Positions 8,020-17,393 are shown, counted from the first letter of the stretch. The stretch: DNA of 64,000 nucleotides from Methylobacterium brachiatum (GCF_020523825.1 NZ_JAJALK010000004.1:248001-312000), one strand, 5' to 3'. Translations and numbers: made by a program. Notes: generated by a model from the letters alone, not told the origin.

Positions 8020-8493
8020 ATGAGTGAACAGTACGATTTAGCTGCTTGGCGGCATCAGGGCACGGCGGACCATCTACTTAAAAACAGTGAATTCGATGAC
8101 GCCGGGTATCATTATGGGATTGTAGGAGAGAACGCTCTAAAACACGCGATGCGCAGCTCAGGTATCGAAGCGTATTTCCTAGCCAATCCGCCTCAACAGC
8201 GGAATGGTCGTCGTCGGTCTGGTGATCCCCTCAGAGGCACGCCACTACGAGGTCACTTTCCCAGCCTTCAAGCCCTAGCAATACAAGCTCAACAGGTTGT
8301 GTCGCTCTACGCAACTGGAAGAGTTGCGGCCGCTCTTCAAACCGAGATAGGCAGCGCGGCATTTAACACTCGATTCCAAAGCTGGAGCATCGACATCAGG
8401 TATGCATCAACGACGTGCACGCCGGTAACTCAAGCCGTATGTGATACGTGGAAAAAAGATGCCGAAGATCTTATTCTGCGTCTTGTAATTTGA
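8020..8493 (+). CDS. HEPN-like protein, first gene of a three-gene low-GC cassette
   Basis: 157 residues. The N-terminal half (AWRHQGTADHLL, then YHYGIVGENALKHAM) has the helical look of HEPN-type proteins, which have an A-x-x-H start and a second helix around ALK. The C-terminal part contains SWSIDIRYAS and WKKDAEDLI, again HEPN-like. The RNase motif R-x4-6-H is not visible, so it may act in binding or regulation rather than catalysis. It starts a tight operon, ten bases before the ATPase gene. Base composition is clearly lower in GC than the phage core. HEPN membership is a by-eye judgement. Confidence 0.6.
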   Translation: MSEQYDLAAWRHQGTADHLLKNSEFDDAGYHYGIVGENALKHAMRSSGIEAYFLANPPQQRNGRRRSGDPLRGTPLRGHFPSLQALAIQAQQVVSLYATGRVAAALQTEIGSAAFNTRFQSWSIDIRYASTTCTPVTQAVCDTWKKDAEDLILRLVI

Positions 8494-8502
8494 GGTATCA
8501 GC

Positions 8503-9852
8503 ATGCCAGCTCGATTTGATACCAGCTTATACATTATGCTCGATGTCCTTGCTTCGCACCATGTTGATGTAGATCGAGAGGCAATCATCGTCAGAGACGG
8601 TGCAGGAAGACTGACTTTCGTTAAAGAAAAAATTGCGAAAAGCGAAGATTTAGTCAAAGATTTGCGTGAAGCGCTAGGAGCTTATGCTGCTCCAATGCCG
8701 ATCGTCGGCGGATCTTTGGCGCTACGTTTGAGGCAAGATACGAGACTTCGTCGGGCGTCACTTCAACACAACGGATCAGAAATAGATTTTCTATATGCGG
8801 ATCGTAGAATCGTGGGCGCCGATTGGATGCTTGCTCCGCAAGCCTCGCCAAATGGCGCTAAGCGACTTGTCTTTTCTTCTTTGAAGGGAGGCGTTGGACG
8901 CTCGACTGCGCTTGCGATTCTTGCGGCAGATTTATCGCGCAAAGGAAAAAGAGTTCTTGCAATAGATTTGGATATTGAGGCTCCGGGCATCGGATTTATG
9001 ATGTTGCCGCCTGGGGATGGCGATGACGATCTTGATCTTAGGCCTGATTTTGGAGCTATTGACTATCTTATTGAGAACGGATTAAACGGAGTCGATGATT
9101 ACGATTTAGATAAATTCATTGGTGTTAGCCCCTTTGCTGAGGGATCAATCGACGTGGTTCCCGCCATTGGTCGTGTCACTGATGAAAATCCCTCTTCAAT
9201 GATCGCCAAGCTTTCCAGAGCGCTGGTAGAAGACAGCACGCCCGCTGGACCTAAAGGCTTGGCGCAGCAAATCCGTGAAATGGTAGACAGATTTTCAGCG
9301 ACAAAAGATTACGATGTTATCCTGATCGATGCTCGCGCAGGAATGGCGGAAGTTAGCGCAGCCGCTCTATTGTGGCTTGGCGCTGAGATACTGTTTTTTG
9401 GCACCGATCAGCCGCAAACTTTCAGGGGGTATCGCTATATATTATCCCATTTGGTCGAGACCGCTGGTTTTTCTCAAAATGAATTAGCTGAGGATTGGAG
9501 GGAAAAGATTACGTTTGTTCAATCAAAGGCGCCTCCGTCGGCTGTTGCTCGAAGCCAATTTAGGGAGCGGCTGTATTCAATGTGCGCTGAACTAATCTAT
9601 GAATCAGAGACACTCAATGCGGACGGCATTGTCGAGCTTGGAGCGTTTAATCCTGCTCCGGATGCGACGGGGCCCGGCGTGCCACATGATGCAATTTATG
9701 TGGACCACCATCCGGCTTACGAAGCCTTTGATCCCTTAAGCGATAGAGCGTCGCTCGACACCGACGTATATAGAGGGCCGTTTGGGCCCTTCCTGGAGCG
9801 CTGCCGGGCCATATTGGACCTCGAGTCCGATACGATGACCGATGGGGAATGA
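8503..9852 (+). CDS. KGGVGR-type ParA/MinD-like ATPase
   Basis: 449 residues. An N-terminal domain of about 120 residues without a clear family precedes a SIMIBI-class ATPase with a deviant Walker A, KGGVGRST (128-135), where the usual lysine before S/T is arginine. A downstream switch region reads AIDLDIEAPG and a second acidic motif is VILIDARAGM (about 270-280). ParA/MinD relatives dimerise around ATP, but there is no centromere partner or septum gene here, so DNA segregation is unlikely. The stop overlaps the start of the next gene (ATGA), so the two products are made together. Confidence 0.8.
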   Translation: MPARFDTSLYIMLDVLASHHVDVDREAIIVRDGAGRLTFVKEKIAKSEDLVKDLREALGAYAAPMPIVGGSLALRLRQDTRLRRASLQHNGSEIDFLYADRRIVGADWMLAPQASPNGAKRLVFSSLKGGVGRSTALAILAADLSRKGKRVLAIDLDIEAPGIGFMMLPPGDGDDDLDLRPDFGAIDYLIENGLNGVDDYDLDKFIGVSPFAEGSIDVVPAIGRVTDENPSSMIAKLSRALVEDSTPAGPKGLAQQIREMVDRFSATKDYDVILIDARAGMAEVSAAALLWLGAEILFFGTDQPQTFRGYRYILSHLVETAGFSQNELAEDWREKITFVQSKAPPSAVARSQFRERLYSMCAELIYESETLNADGIVELGAFNPAPDATGPGVPHDAIYVDHHPAYEAFDPLSDRASLDTDVYRGPFGPFLERCRAILDLESDTMTDGE

Positions 9853-11339
9853 TGTTGGACATCCAAACTGCCCTGAGAGGCGCTCTTCGCGATCTGCCTA
9901 TACTCGCTGCCCATGGAACGGGCATGTCTCCTGACGCCAGCAGCATTTATTTTCCAGAGGGGCACGCTGATGCTCTGGATCCTGAGGTCGCGTTAGTTAT
10001 TGGCAACCGTGGCATGGGGAAGAGTTTCTGGGCTAGCGCATTGGCAGATCCAAGGAGCAGAAGAGTTATTGGCTCTGCATACATGGGCAGAGCTCGAGCG
10101 CTGCGATCGAAAAACCTGAACGTTCATTTCGGCTTTGCTGATGCGGAGGGCGCAAACGGTTCCGTATCGCGCATCCAACTGGAGAGCGTTCCACCTAACA
10201 TTCCCGCCGATGTAATATGGCGAGCGATCGTTGTCCGGATTCTGAATCCAAATGAAGCTGGACTTCCAAAGAAATTTTCTCAATACGTGGAGTGGGCTTC
10301 AGAAAACCTTGAAGAGCTGCAATCAATGCTTCGATCTGCAGATAGGCAACTTTTTGAGGAAGGCAGGCAAACGCTAGTTCTTTTCGACCAACTTGAGCAA
10401 CTTGCTGACGATTGGCCCAGGATTCAGACCTTAACACAAGGTCTGTTGAAAACGGCCCTCGCAATGAGAAGCTATCGATCTGTCAAGATAAAAATATTCA
10501 TGCGGCCGGATCAATCAGAGAATCGGGACTTATTTAGATTTCCTGATGCTGCTAAAATTAGTGGCAGTGGTGTTCGACTGCGTTGGCGACCGCTCGATTT
10601 GTATGGCCTTTTGTATTTTCATATCTGGAGAGATGAAGGTGGGTGCGATGCTCTTCAGTCTTTGATGCAACAACTCAGTCTGCGCATTAACGAAAATCTA
10701 GAAGCAGAGCGCATCCCCACAATGCTTGCTTATGACGAGGTTGCGCAAAGGAAGCTTTTTGAGCAGTTTGCTGGACAGTTCATGGGAGCAAACGCGAAAC
10801 GTGGGCGCCCTTATACCTGGATACCTGTCCATTTGGCAGACGGTCGGCTTGAGATATCCCCTAGAACGTTTCTTAGGGTCATCAAGACCGCAGCAGATCT
10901 TGGGAATAATAGACGGACCGCAATTGATTATCTCGGCATACAGCAGGGCGTGCGCCAAGCCTCTGAAAACCGGTTAACGGAACTTTCGGAAGATTATCCT
11001 TGGGTTCAAGAGGCTTTGGCTCCACTTTCTGGTTTGCTGGTGCCAGCTGATCCGGACGAGATCGTTGGCAGATGGATAGGATCGGATGTTATTCCCAGAA
11101 TCCTGGACCGCTATTCAGGTATGTCTGCTCCGCTCGATCTTGCTTTGAGCACTGGCGATCAGGAGCCGGAGATCGCGTGTTACAGCCTTTTAAATTTATT
11201 GTCTGAGATCGGAGTTTTCGAAGAACGTATCAACGGGAAGGTTAATGTGCCCGATATTTTCCGAGTGAATGCAGGGATTAGACGCCGCGGCGGTATAACG
11301 CCGGAGCAGCGCCGCTTGCTGGGCCGGGTGACGAACTGA
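9849..11339 (+). CDS. P-loop NTPase, third gene of the low-GC cassette
   Basis: 496 residues from the ATG at 9849, overlapping the previous stop. Walker A is GNRGMGKSF (52-60). A Walker B-like LVLFDQLEQL follows near residues 175-185, a layout seen in AAA/STAND-type ATPases. The long C-terminal half has no domain I recognise and may be the effector or sensor part. Coupled translation with the KGGVGR ATPase and a HEPN-like gene suggests a three-part machine; defence or phage-phage exclusion is a reasonable but untested guess. Confidence 0.75.
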   Translation: MMLDIQTALRGALRDLPILAAHGTGMSPDASSIYFPEGHADALDPEVALVIGNRGMGKSFWASALADPRSRRVIGSAYMGRARALRSKNLNVHFGFADAEGANGSVSRIQLESVPPNIPADVIWRAIVVRILNPNEAGLPKKFSQYVEWASENLEELQSMLRSADRQLFEEGRQTLVLFDQLEQLADDWPRIQTLTQGLLKTALAMRSYRSVKIKIFMRPDQSENRDLFRFPDAAKISGSGVRLRWRPLDLYGLLYFHIWRDEGGCDALQSLMQQLSLRINENLEAERIPTMLAYDEVAQRKLFEQFAGQFMGANAKRGRPYTWIPVHLADGRLEISPRTFLRVIKTAADLGNNRRTAIDYLGIQQGVRQASENRLTELSEDYPWVQEALAPLSGLLVPADPDEIVGRWIGSDVIPRILDRYSGMSAPLDLALSTGDQEPEIACYSLLNLLSEIGVFEERINGKVNVPDIFRVNAGIRRRGGITPEQRRLLGRVTN

Positions 11340-11451
11340 TGATCGATTGGCGTCATATTCGTGGACAGTGCCTGGACGCGAGCCAAGCGGGCTAGCGGCG
11401 TCGAGACCCGCCCGGCGATGAGAAAAGTCGCCCGCGGCCACGCTGGCGCCC

Positions 11452-11625
11452 ATGCAGACCGCCTGCGCCATCAAGGGCAACATCTCGCGCAAGGGCGACA
11501 AGATCTACCACCTGCCCGGGACGAGGGACTACGAGCGGACCGCGATCGACAACGGCTCCGGTGAGCGGATGTTCTGCAGCGAGGACGAGGCGAAGGGGGC
11601 CGGCTGGCGCGCGCCGCGCGGGTGA
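11452..11625 (+). CDS. Short SUNSET-domain-like protein or C-terminal fragment
   Basis: 57 codons from the ATG at 11452. The product begins CAIKGNISRKGDKIYHLPG, continues with TRDYERTAID and ends with GERMFCSEDEAKGAGWR, the pattern of the small domain found at the C-terminus of many alphaproteobacterial nuclease-like proteins. An in-frame stop at 11419-11421 removes any longer N-terminus. It is therefore either a stand-alone domain or the tail of a truncated gene. Confidence 0.5.
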   Translation: MQTACAIKGNISRKGDKIYHLPGTRDYERTAIDNGSGERMFCSEDEAKGAGWRAPRG

Positions 11626-11771
11626 TTGAAGCCCGTCGAGCCAGCAGATCGGCCGATGTCCAAGTAGTTGCTCAAGGGCTGAACGGTTGGGAGGTCGCTG
11701 TCGAAATGACGAAAGGCGCCTCGGCCGAAGCTGGGGAGCCTTCTCGTACCGTGCTGGATTTGCGTTTCGTC

Positions 11772-12110
11772 TCAGTGCGGCGATAGCCCGACCTTTGCCA
11801 GTACGATCCCGCCGAACGCCAACAGTGCGGCCGAGGCCAGTCCCCAGCCGATCCGGCGCAGGTCCCGCACCTGTCCGGCGACCTCGGCGAGACCCTTTTC
11901 GGCCTCGGCCTTGGCGCCGTCGACCGCCTTGTCGATCCGCCGCTCGATCTCCTCCCGGGCAACGAAGTGCTCGATGTCACGCCGGTAAGCCACGCCCTCA
12001 AGCTTCTCGTCCATCCGGTCGAGCTTGCCGCCGAGCATGTCCATCTGGCGGCCGGTGGCCTCCACCCGCTCGATCAGGCGCCCGATCCACTCGGGCAGAT
12101 GGTCGGCCAT
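11772..12110 (-). CDS. Coiled-coil membrane protein, lysis-region accessory
   Basis: 112 residues from the ATG at 12110. A helical region rich in charged residues (RLIERVEATGRQMDMLGGKL onward) leads to one C-terminal membrane segment (GLASAALLAFGGIVLA) and a short tail. This shape is common among small phage lysis-cassette proteins. It is the last late gene on the minus strand, directly after holin and endolysin. Confidence 0.65.
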   Translation of the reverse strand: MADHLPEWIGRLIERVEATGRQMDMLGGKLDRMDEKLEGVAYRRDIEHFVAREEIERRIDKAVDGAKAEAEKGLAEVAGQVRDLRRIGWGLASAALLAFGGIVLAKVGLSPH

Positions 12111-12204
12111 GGCCCCGTTCCTCCGATCGCTGCGGCTCGCCCGCGTCGCACCCGCTCGGGGTGGAGTGTCGCCCTTCATCGGACGGCTCCCACAGCGCCG
12201 GGGC

Positions 12205-12615
12205 TCAGCCCTTAGGCCCGATCATGTGCGGGACGGCCTTGTCCACCGAGCGGGCCAACATGTAGGCGCCGATCCCCACCGTTAGGAGCGACCACAGCTC
12301 GGCCGGCACGCCCTTGAGCGCGGCGACCACCTCGACCTGAAGCCCGATCATCGGCGAGACCACACCGACCCAAGTGATCATCGCCAGCGCCCACAGCACG
12401 GTGATCGGCCGGGCGTTGCGGGCCAGCGGGCTCTCGGAGCCGGCATCGGCCTTCATCACCTCGGCCATGGCCCGGCTGAGATCGCCCTGCTGGTCGATCA
12501 GCGCCTTCTGCAGCTCCAGCTGAACCTGGAGACGCTGACCCTCGTCGGGCAGCACCTTCTGGAGGATCGGACCGACGGCGCCGAGCAGCGCCGGGAGAAG
12601 CGCGAGGAACCCCAT
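12205..12615 (-). CDS. Phage holin, three-transmembrane type
   Basis: 136 residues from the ATG at 12615. It opens with a hydrophobic segment (MGFLALLPALLGAVGPIL), then a helical loop, then two further membrane segments (ITVLWALAMITWVGVVSPMI and AELWSLLTVGIGAYMLARS). The layout fits the 3-TM phage holin family, which permeabilises the inner membrane so that the endolysin reaches the wall. It starts three bases after the endolysin stop. Confidence 0.8.
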   Translation of the reverse strand: MGFLALLPALLGAVGPILQKVLPDEGQRLQVQLELQKALIDQQGDLSRAMAEVMKADAGSESPLARNARPITVLWALAMITWVGVVSPMIGLQVEVVAALKGVPAELWSLLTVGIGAYMLARSVDKAVPHMIGPKG

Positions 12616-12617
12616 GG

Positions 12618-13292
12618 TCAGACCCCCTTCTGCATGTTGTGGCGGATCGCGTCGCGCAGGCGCGGCCACCAGGATTTCGACACCGGGCTCGGGGCGGCAA
12701 CCGATGGCACCGGTACTTCGGGGGACACCGCGGCGGTCAGGCAGGCCAGGAAGATCCGGTGGTAGCCGGCGATCAGCGCGCCGTTCTTCGCCACGTCGCC
12801 GTTGATGATGTCCCGCGCGCCCACCGGATCGTCGGTCTGCGTGTTGAAGAATCGGGCGAGCGTCCGGCCGTGGCGGAACAGCCCGTCGCGCGCGCCGATG
12901 ATCAGGATGGCGGCGCTCGTCTCCGGCACGAGCGCCAGGTCCGGGTTGCCGACGAGGTCGAGGCCAAGCAGCCGGCCGAAGGTCCGATAATTGTTGAGCC
13001 ACGTGAGCTGGCCGGCGCCGCGGCCGTAATAGGCGCGCCCGTTGATCGGCACGCCGTACTGATGCCCGCGCCCGTGGCCGTCCTCGCGCAGCGCCAGGTT
13101 CAGCCGGCATTCGTGCCAGGCGGTCGCCAGGGTGTAGGCGACGTGACGCAAATCGGGGGGCCAGCCCAGCCGTTCCCAGGCGTCGAGAATCCCGGTGAGC
13201 CCGTCGACCTCGACCTGCGACAGGCTCGGCCCGCACAGGCCGGAAGCGCGGACATGGGCGAAGAAGATCGCCCGCACGATCGGTGCGGTCAT
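12618..13292 (-). CDS. Endolysin, GH19 chitinase/lysozyme-like
   Basis: 224 residues from the ATG at 13292, which has GGAG upstream; a GTG at 13304 is the longer alternative. The motif TLATAWHECRLN with E61 and the later YYGRGAGQLTWLNNY match the glycoside hydrolase 19-like domain of phage endolysins, which cut peptidoglycan glycan strands. No signal peptide or membrane segment is seen, so export would depend on the adjacent holin. The C-terminal 50 residues are a proline-rich, basic extension. Confidence 0.85.
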   Translation of the reverse strand: MTAPIVRAIFFAHVRASGLCGPSLSQVEVDGLTGILDAWERLGWPPDLRHVAYTLATAWHECRLNLALREDGHGRGHQYGVPINGRAYYGRGAGQLTWLNNYRTFGRLLGLDLVGNPDLALVPETSAAILIIGARDGLFRHGRTLARFFNTQTDDPVGARDIINGDVAKNGALIAGYHRIFLACLTAAVSPEVPVPSVAAPSPVSKSWWPRLRDAIRHNMQKGV

Positions 13293-13408
13293 GGCTGTCT
13301 CCACGATGACAAAGAGAGGGGGCGTGCGTGTTCGCGCTCACGCCCCGCGGCGCGGCTCGCAGAACCCGGTCGATGCGATGGCAGGGAAGCGTGGTAAGCG
13401 GCGCGCGG

Positions 13409-14803
13409 TCACGCCATCTGCTGAGCGCCGAAGAACGAATCGGCGGCGGCCACGTAGCCGTCGGCGCCCGTGAACCGGACGTAGACCTCGACGTAATCGT
13501 TCGCCGCTAACTTCAGGGCCGAGGCGAGGTCGACCGCCGTGATGCCGTCGACCAGCGTACCGGTGGCCGCGGCGCGTCCACGCCCGGCGGCCGTCCCGTT
13601 CCTGTAGAGCTGTGCCTCGAGCGCGGCCGGGGCGCTCGTCCCGTTGCGCTTGTAGGTCAGCGAGAGGTTGAAGCCGTAGAGCCCGGCCTCGGGGGCAACG
13701 AAGCGGTTCTTGGACGCGATGAAGGCGCCCTGATCGTTGCTGTCGGCGTTGTTGAACTGGACCTTGGTCCAGGCATCCGCGCCGACGTAGTTGTCGAAGT
13801 TGGTATAGGCGACGGACTTGGCGAAGTTGGTGATGCGCTTCCAACCGGTGCCGTCGTGCCACTTGATCGCCGTGTCCGAGCCGCTGACGTAGATCTGTCC
13901 CGTCGCTCCGCCCTTCGGGTCGGATGGCAGCGGCACCAGGCCGACGGCGCCGTTCGCCTCCACCGAGAGGACATCCGTTGCGGCCGTGGCGCCCAGCGGG
14001 GTCGCCGCAATGACCGCCCGGGTGCCCTGCGCGCCGTCCGTCCAGGTCTCGGCGGTCAGGAACGACAGCCAGGCCCGGGCGGCCGCGCTGAAGGACTTGG
14101 CGCCGCGTCCCACGGCCGAGACCTGGCCGATCAGCGCCCCAGCCTTGAGCGCCGCTGGCGCGGCGGCGGTGCCTCCCGCCGCCCTGAAGGTGAGGCTGCC
14201 GCCCTCGGCAGCCCCGTAGCTGTCCAGAGCCAGGATGGCCCGTGATCCGTCGGCGCCGGACAGGCGCAGGACCGATTGAGCAGGCGGATCGGGCAGCGCC
14301 CCGGTGTTCGCGCTGACCTCCAGAGGAGCATCGATGCGGCCGAGGATTATTCGCCCAGTGGCGGCCGACGCGACGAGCGGCGTGTAGAAGGTCGCGCCGT
14401 CTGGCGAGACCTTCAGGGCGAAGTCGTCGCTGGCGAGCGTCCCGAACAGGGCCCGGGTGGAATAGCCGGTCTGGAACAGGAAGGCGGCGTCGTTGCCGGC
14501 GGCCTTCTTGTTCACGGACACCCGCATGTTGCCCGGGCCGGGCTTGGCATCGTCCCAGGAGAGGAGCGCCACCTCGGATTTCACCGCGAGCCGGTTGGTC
14601 GTGTCGGCCTCCGTGTTGATCCCGAGCATCGGCACGCCGGCCTTCAGATCGGTCGCCGAGACGGTCGGATGGCCGCCCGGGGTGGAGCCGTCATGCACCA
14701 CGAGACGCCAGTTCGTGGTGTCCACGACGAATTCGCCCGGCTTGCCGACGAAGGTCGCGAGGAACGACCACGCGTCCCGCAGCCATTGCGTGCGCACGCT
14801 CAT
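13409..14803 (-). CDS. Tail fibre or receptor-binding protein with C1q-like end
   Basis: 464 residues. The N-terminus (VGKPGEFVVDTTNWRLVVHD) is the short repeat found in phage fibre and tropism proteins that anchor to the virion. A long low-complexity shaft rich in G, A and S follows. The C-terminal 130 residues (FVAPEAGLYGFNLSLTYKR) look like a C1q/TNF-type trimeric head. Its start overlaps the stop of the tail-tip protein by four bases. It probably binds the bacterial surface and sets host range. Confidence 0.75.
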   Translation of the reverse strand: MSVRTQWLRDAWSFLATFVGKPGEFVVDTTNWRLVVHDGSTPGGHPTVSATDLKAGVPMLGINTEADTTNRLAVKSEVALLSWDDAKPGPGNMRVSVNKKAAGNDAAFLFQTGYSTRALFGTLASDDFALKVSPDGATFYTPLVASAATGRIILGRIDAPLEVSANTGALPDPPAQSVLRLSGADGSRAILALDSYGAAEGGSLTFRAAGGTAAAPAALKAGALIGQVSAVGRGAKSFSAAARAWLSFLTAETWTDGAQGTRAVIAATPLGATAATDVLSVEANGAVGLVPLPSDPKGGATGQIYVSGSDTAIKWHDGTGWKRITNFAKSVAYTNFDNYVGADAWTKVQFNNADSNDQGAFIASKNRFVAPEAGLYGFNLSLTYKRNGTSAPAALEAQLYRNGTAAGRGRAAATGTLVDGITAVDLASALKLAANDYVEVYVRFTGADGYVAAADSFFGAQQMA

Positions 14804-16920
14804 GCGGAGGCGAGCCCCAGATCGAGAAAGTTGGGATAGGGGTCGGAGGCGAGGCCGAAATCGTCCTCGCGCGCGGCGGCCTGCGAGGCCTGCCCGAGAT
14901 CCGTGCTGCTGCCGAGCGCCAGCGCTTCGGCCAGCGGCCCGAACCGGCCCGATCCGATCGGCGTCACGGTGTAGGCCGCGCAGGTCGCGAGGTCTTGGAT
15001 CGCGCCGCCGAAGATGTTGAACGATTGCAGCTTCAGGGTGAGCTGTGTGCCGATATAGGCCTCCGGCACGCTGTAGCGGAACACGGCCTCGTCGAGCCGG
15101 GTGAAGGGAACTCCGGCCGCGTGGGCACCGGCCGGCGAGCCGTAGAGCCCGCGCTCCAGGTAGGTCAGGCCGTAGGCGTGGGATCCGGTGAGCGTCGCGG
15201 TGGCATAGGACACGAGCTCCTGGCCGACCAGCGCCAGGGTCACGGCGTTGCGGGCATCGGCCTCCGTGCCCGAGGCCAGGGTTCCGCCGGACCGGGCGAG
15301 ATCGACCGACAGCGTGTTGCCGCGGTCGGGGTTCGCGCCGGCCGGCGCCGGCAGGTCTGCGCTCAGCACGCCCTGGCGGGCGGTGTCGGCGATCGTGCCG
15401 ACCTCGACGAAGGTGGCGCCGTCGCGCGAGACCCAGACATTCGCCCCGCCCCAGAACGGGTCGGCGTTGGCGCCGGATGCGGCGATCCAGACCTGCCGGA
15501 CGCCCGCGGTCAGCGCGGCGGGCGGTTCGAAGATCAGCGGGGCGTTGACCGCGGCGGGGGCCTTGCCGCGGTCGATGCCGGTCCCGGTCGCGCCGACCAC
15601 AGGATAGGCCGGCGCCGTCGCGGTGCCGCGCGGGAATTCCTCCGCCGTGACGGTGAGGAGCCCGTCCTCGTCCTCCTCGATCGCCGTGATCCGCACCGGC
15701 GCCCTGGCGAGGCCGAGACCCGCGTCGGTCAGGGTGACGATGTCCATCGGCTCCAGGAGGCAGAACTCCCAGGAGAGGCGGAACGTGAACGTGTTGCGGA
15801 TGTAGAGGGCGCGCTGCAGTGCGAGCTGCGCGACGAGACGGCCTATTGAAAGGGCACAGATCTCACGGGCCGTGATGGTGCCGCCGACCTTCAGGCCGTA
15901 GCGCTCGATCGCACCCTGGTCGCGGGCCTCGACCGTGGTCGACGTGTAGCCGTGGCTGCGATCGGAGCACTCGACGCGCTGGACGTTGGGCAGGCCGTAG
16001 GGATCGCTGCGCGCAATCCGGACCGGATCCTCACCGTCGGCGAACAGGAAGTCGTCGTCGGTGAGGTCGTAGACCGGCGTGATGGTGGGCACGTAGGTCA
16101 CGGTCGCGCCCGAGGGCGTGGTGCCGGTGACGGCCTGATCACCGTAGGGGACGATCTTCAGGAGCGCGCCCGACCACACCGCCGCGCTGTTCGTCAGCTT
16201 CAGCCAGCGCGACAGGATCGCGTTGGCGGTCTCGGCGTCGGTCAGCGCCGGGCTCAGCCCGAGGCCGAGTGCCGCGCAATAGGTCTGGTAGGACGAATCC
16301 CCAGAGGCGCCGAACAGGGCCGCGCCGCTCAGCGCGGCGGCCGGGAAGCCGACGCCGTACTGCGCGTTGGTCAGGAAATCCGAGACCATGGCGGCCGGGT
16401 CGGCGTCCTGCCCGAGCGGACCCGCGGTGCCGGCGAGCCGTCCGACCACCTCGAAGGCGATCGAGGAGATCGTCGCGCTGGACCCGAGATCGAAGTACGG
16501 CGAGGCCAGATAGGCAGTGCCGTTGTAGGGCAGAGCCGCGGCCGGGTAGCGGGCCTGCGCAGGCGCCCACGGCTGCTGCGGGGTCGCGCCGGCGATCAGG
16601 CTGAGGAAGTTGGTCGGGAAGGGGGTGACGGTCTGGCCGTTGAACACCTCGCCGATGCCCTGGATCGGCCCCTCGGCCAGCCCGAACATGATCCAGGTCG
16701 AGTAGGTGTAGCCCGTGACGCTGCGGCCGCCGCCGCCCTTGCCGCCCGCATGCTTCTTGCGCTGCGCGTGCGTCTGGAATCCGTCGGACCAGATGACGTT
16801 CGGGGCGATGCGGTTCGTCCCGTAGACGATCGGGATCGGCAGCGCGCTCGACGAGGTCTGGACCTGCAGGCCGGTATAGTCCGGCCGGACGGTGCGCTTC
16901 TTGCCGCCAAACAGGCTCAT
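14800..16920 (-). CDS. Tail tip / host specificity protein (GTA-type baseplate hub)
   Basis: 706 residues starting at the ATG at 16920 (MSLFGGKKRTVRPDYTGLQ). The N-terminal segment with SALPIPIVYGTNRIAPNVIW, followed by a YSTWIMFGLAEGPIQGIGEV block, is typical of tail-tip proteins in alphaproteobacterial siphoviruses and GTAs. The central part carries phage tail hub sequence (ALYIRNTFTFRLSWEFCLLE). The gene overlaps both neighbours by four bases and sits between the NlpC/P60 protein and the fibre. It would form the distal tail tip. Confidence 0.85.
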   Translation of the reverse strand: MSLFGGKKRTVRPDYTGLQVQTSSSALPIPIVYGTNRIAPNVIWSDGFQTHAQRKKHAGGKGGGGRSVTGYTYSTWIMFGLAEGPIQGIGEVFNGQTVTPFPTNFLSLIAGATPQQPWAPAQARYPAAALPYNGTAYLASPYFDLGSSATISSIAFEVVGRLAGTAGPLGQDADPAAMVSDFLTNAQYGVGFPAAALSGAALFGASGDSSYQTYCAALGLGLSPALTDAETANAILSRWLKLTNSAAVWSGALLKIVPYGDQAVTGTTPSGATVTYVPTITPVYDLTDDDFLFADGEDPVRIARSDPYGLPNVQRVECSDRSHGYTSTTVEARDQGAIERYGLKVGGTITAREICALSIGRLVAQLALQRALYIRNTFTFRLSWEFCLLEPMDIVTLTDAGLGLARAPVRITAIEEDEDGLLTVTAEEFPRGTATAPAYPVVGATGTGIDRGKAPAAVNAPLIFEPPAALTAGVRQVWIAASGANADPFWGGANVWVSRDGATFVEVGTIADTARQGVLSADLPAPAGANPDRGNTLSVDLARSGGTLASGTEADARNAVTLALVGQELVSYATATLTGSHAYGLTYLERGLYGSPAGAHAAGVPFTRLDEAVFRYSVPEAYIGTQLTLKLQSFNIFGGAIQDLATCAAYTVTPIGSGRFGPLAEALALGSSTDLGQASQAAAREDDFGLASDPYPNFLDLGLASA

Positions 16921-17393
16921 GCGGGTTCGACCTCGGCGGCGGCACGCGCCGCCCACAGGCTGAAGAAGCGCGGGTGTCGGCCCGGCTCGGTGAGCACGGG
17001 ATTGCGGGCGAGCGGCTCCTCGACCACGGCTTGGGCGGGCGAGAAAGCGTGCACCAGGGTCAGGGGCTCGGCCGCGGTCACGATGCCCCCGTGAGCGTAG
17101 GCGCGCCCGTAGCGGAACACGATCACGTCGCCGGGATCGGCCCGGGCGACCTCGGCGGCCCGGTCGAACACGAAGCCGAGATAGCGCTCGTCGTCGCGGT
17201 GCAGGTGCCAGTCCTGGGGGTAGGGCCGCGGATCGAAGGCCGGGACGAGGCCGGCATCGACGAACACGCGCACGATGAGCATGCCGCAATCGACTCCGAC
17301 GCCATGGATATCGGCGCCCGGGTGGTAGGGCGTGCCGATCCAGCGCCGGGCCTCGCAGATGAGAGCCAAGCGGCCTTCAGCTTCTGAGAGCAT
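16917..17393 (-). CDS. NlpC/P60 cell-wall peptidase of the tail tip
   Basis: 158 residues of the NlpC/P60 cysteine peptidase family, with catalytic C36 (GVDCGML) and H101 (AYAHGG). Homologues in GTAs and lambda-like phages sit in the tail tip and cut peptidoglycan peptides during DNA entry. It starts at the ATG at 17393 and overlaps the tail-tip gene. The gene upstream in the usual GTA order (DUF2163) is displaced by about 2.4 kb because a cargo block is inserted between them. Confidence 0.9.
   Translation of the reverse strand: MLSEAEGRLALICEARRWIGTPYHPGADIHGVGVDCGMLIVRVFVDAGLVPAFDPRPYPQDWHLHRDDERYLGFVFDRAAEVARADPGDVIVFRYGRAYAHGGIVTAAEPLTLVHAFSPAQAVVEEPLARNPVLTEPGRHPRFFSLWAARAAAEVEPA

Noticed and set aside
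8503-9852. ParA-type plasmid or phage partition system
   Set aside because: No ParB/centromere partner or iterated repeats nearby. The element is integrated, and the ATPase is coupled to HEPN-like and STAND-like genes instead.
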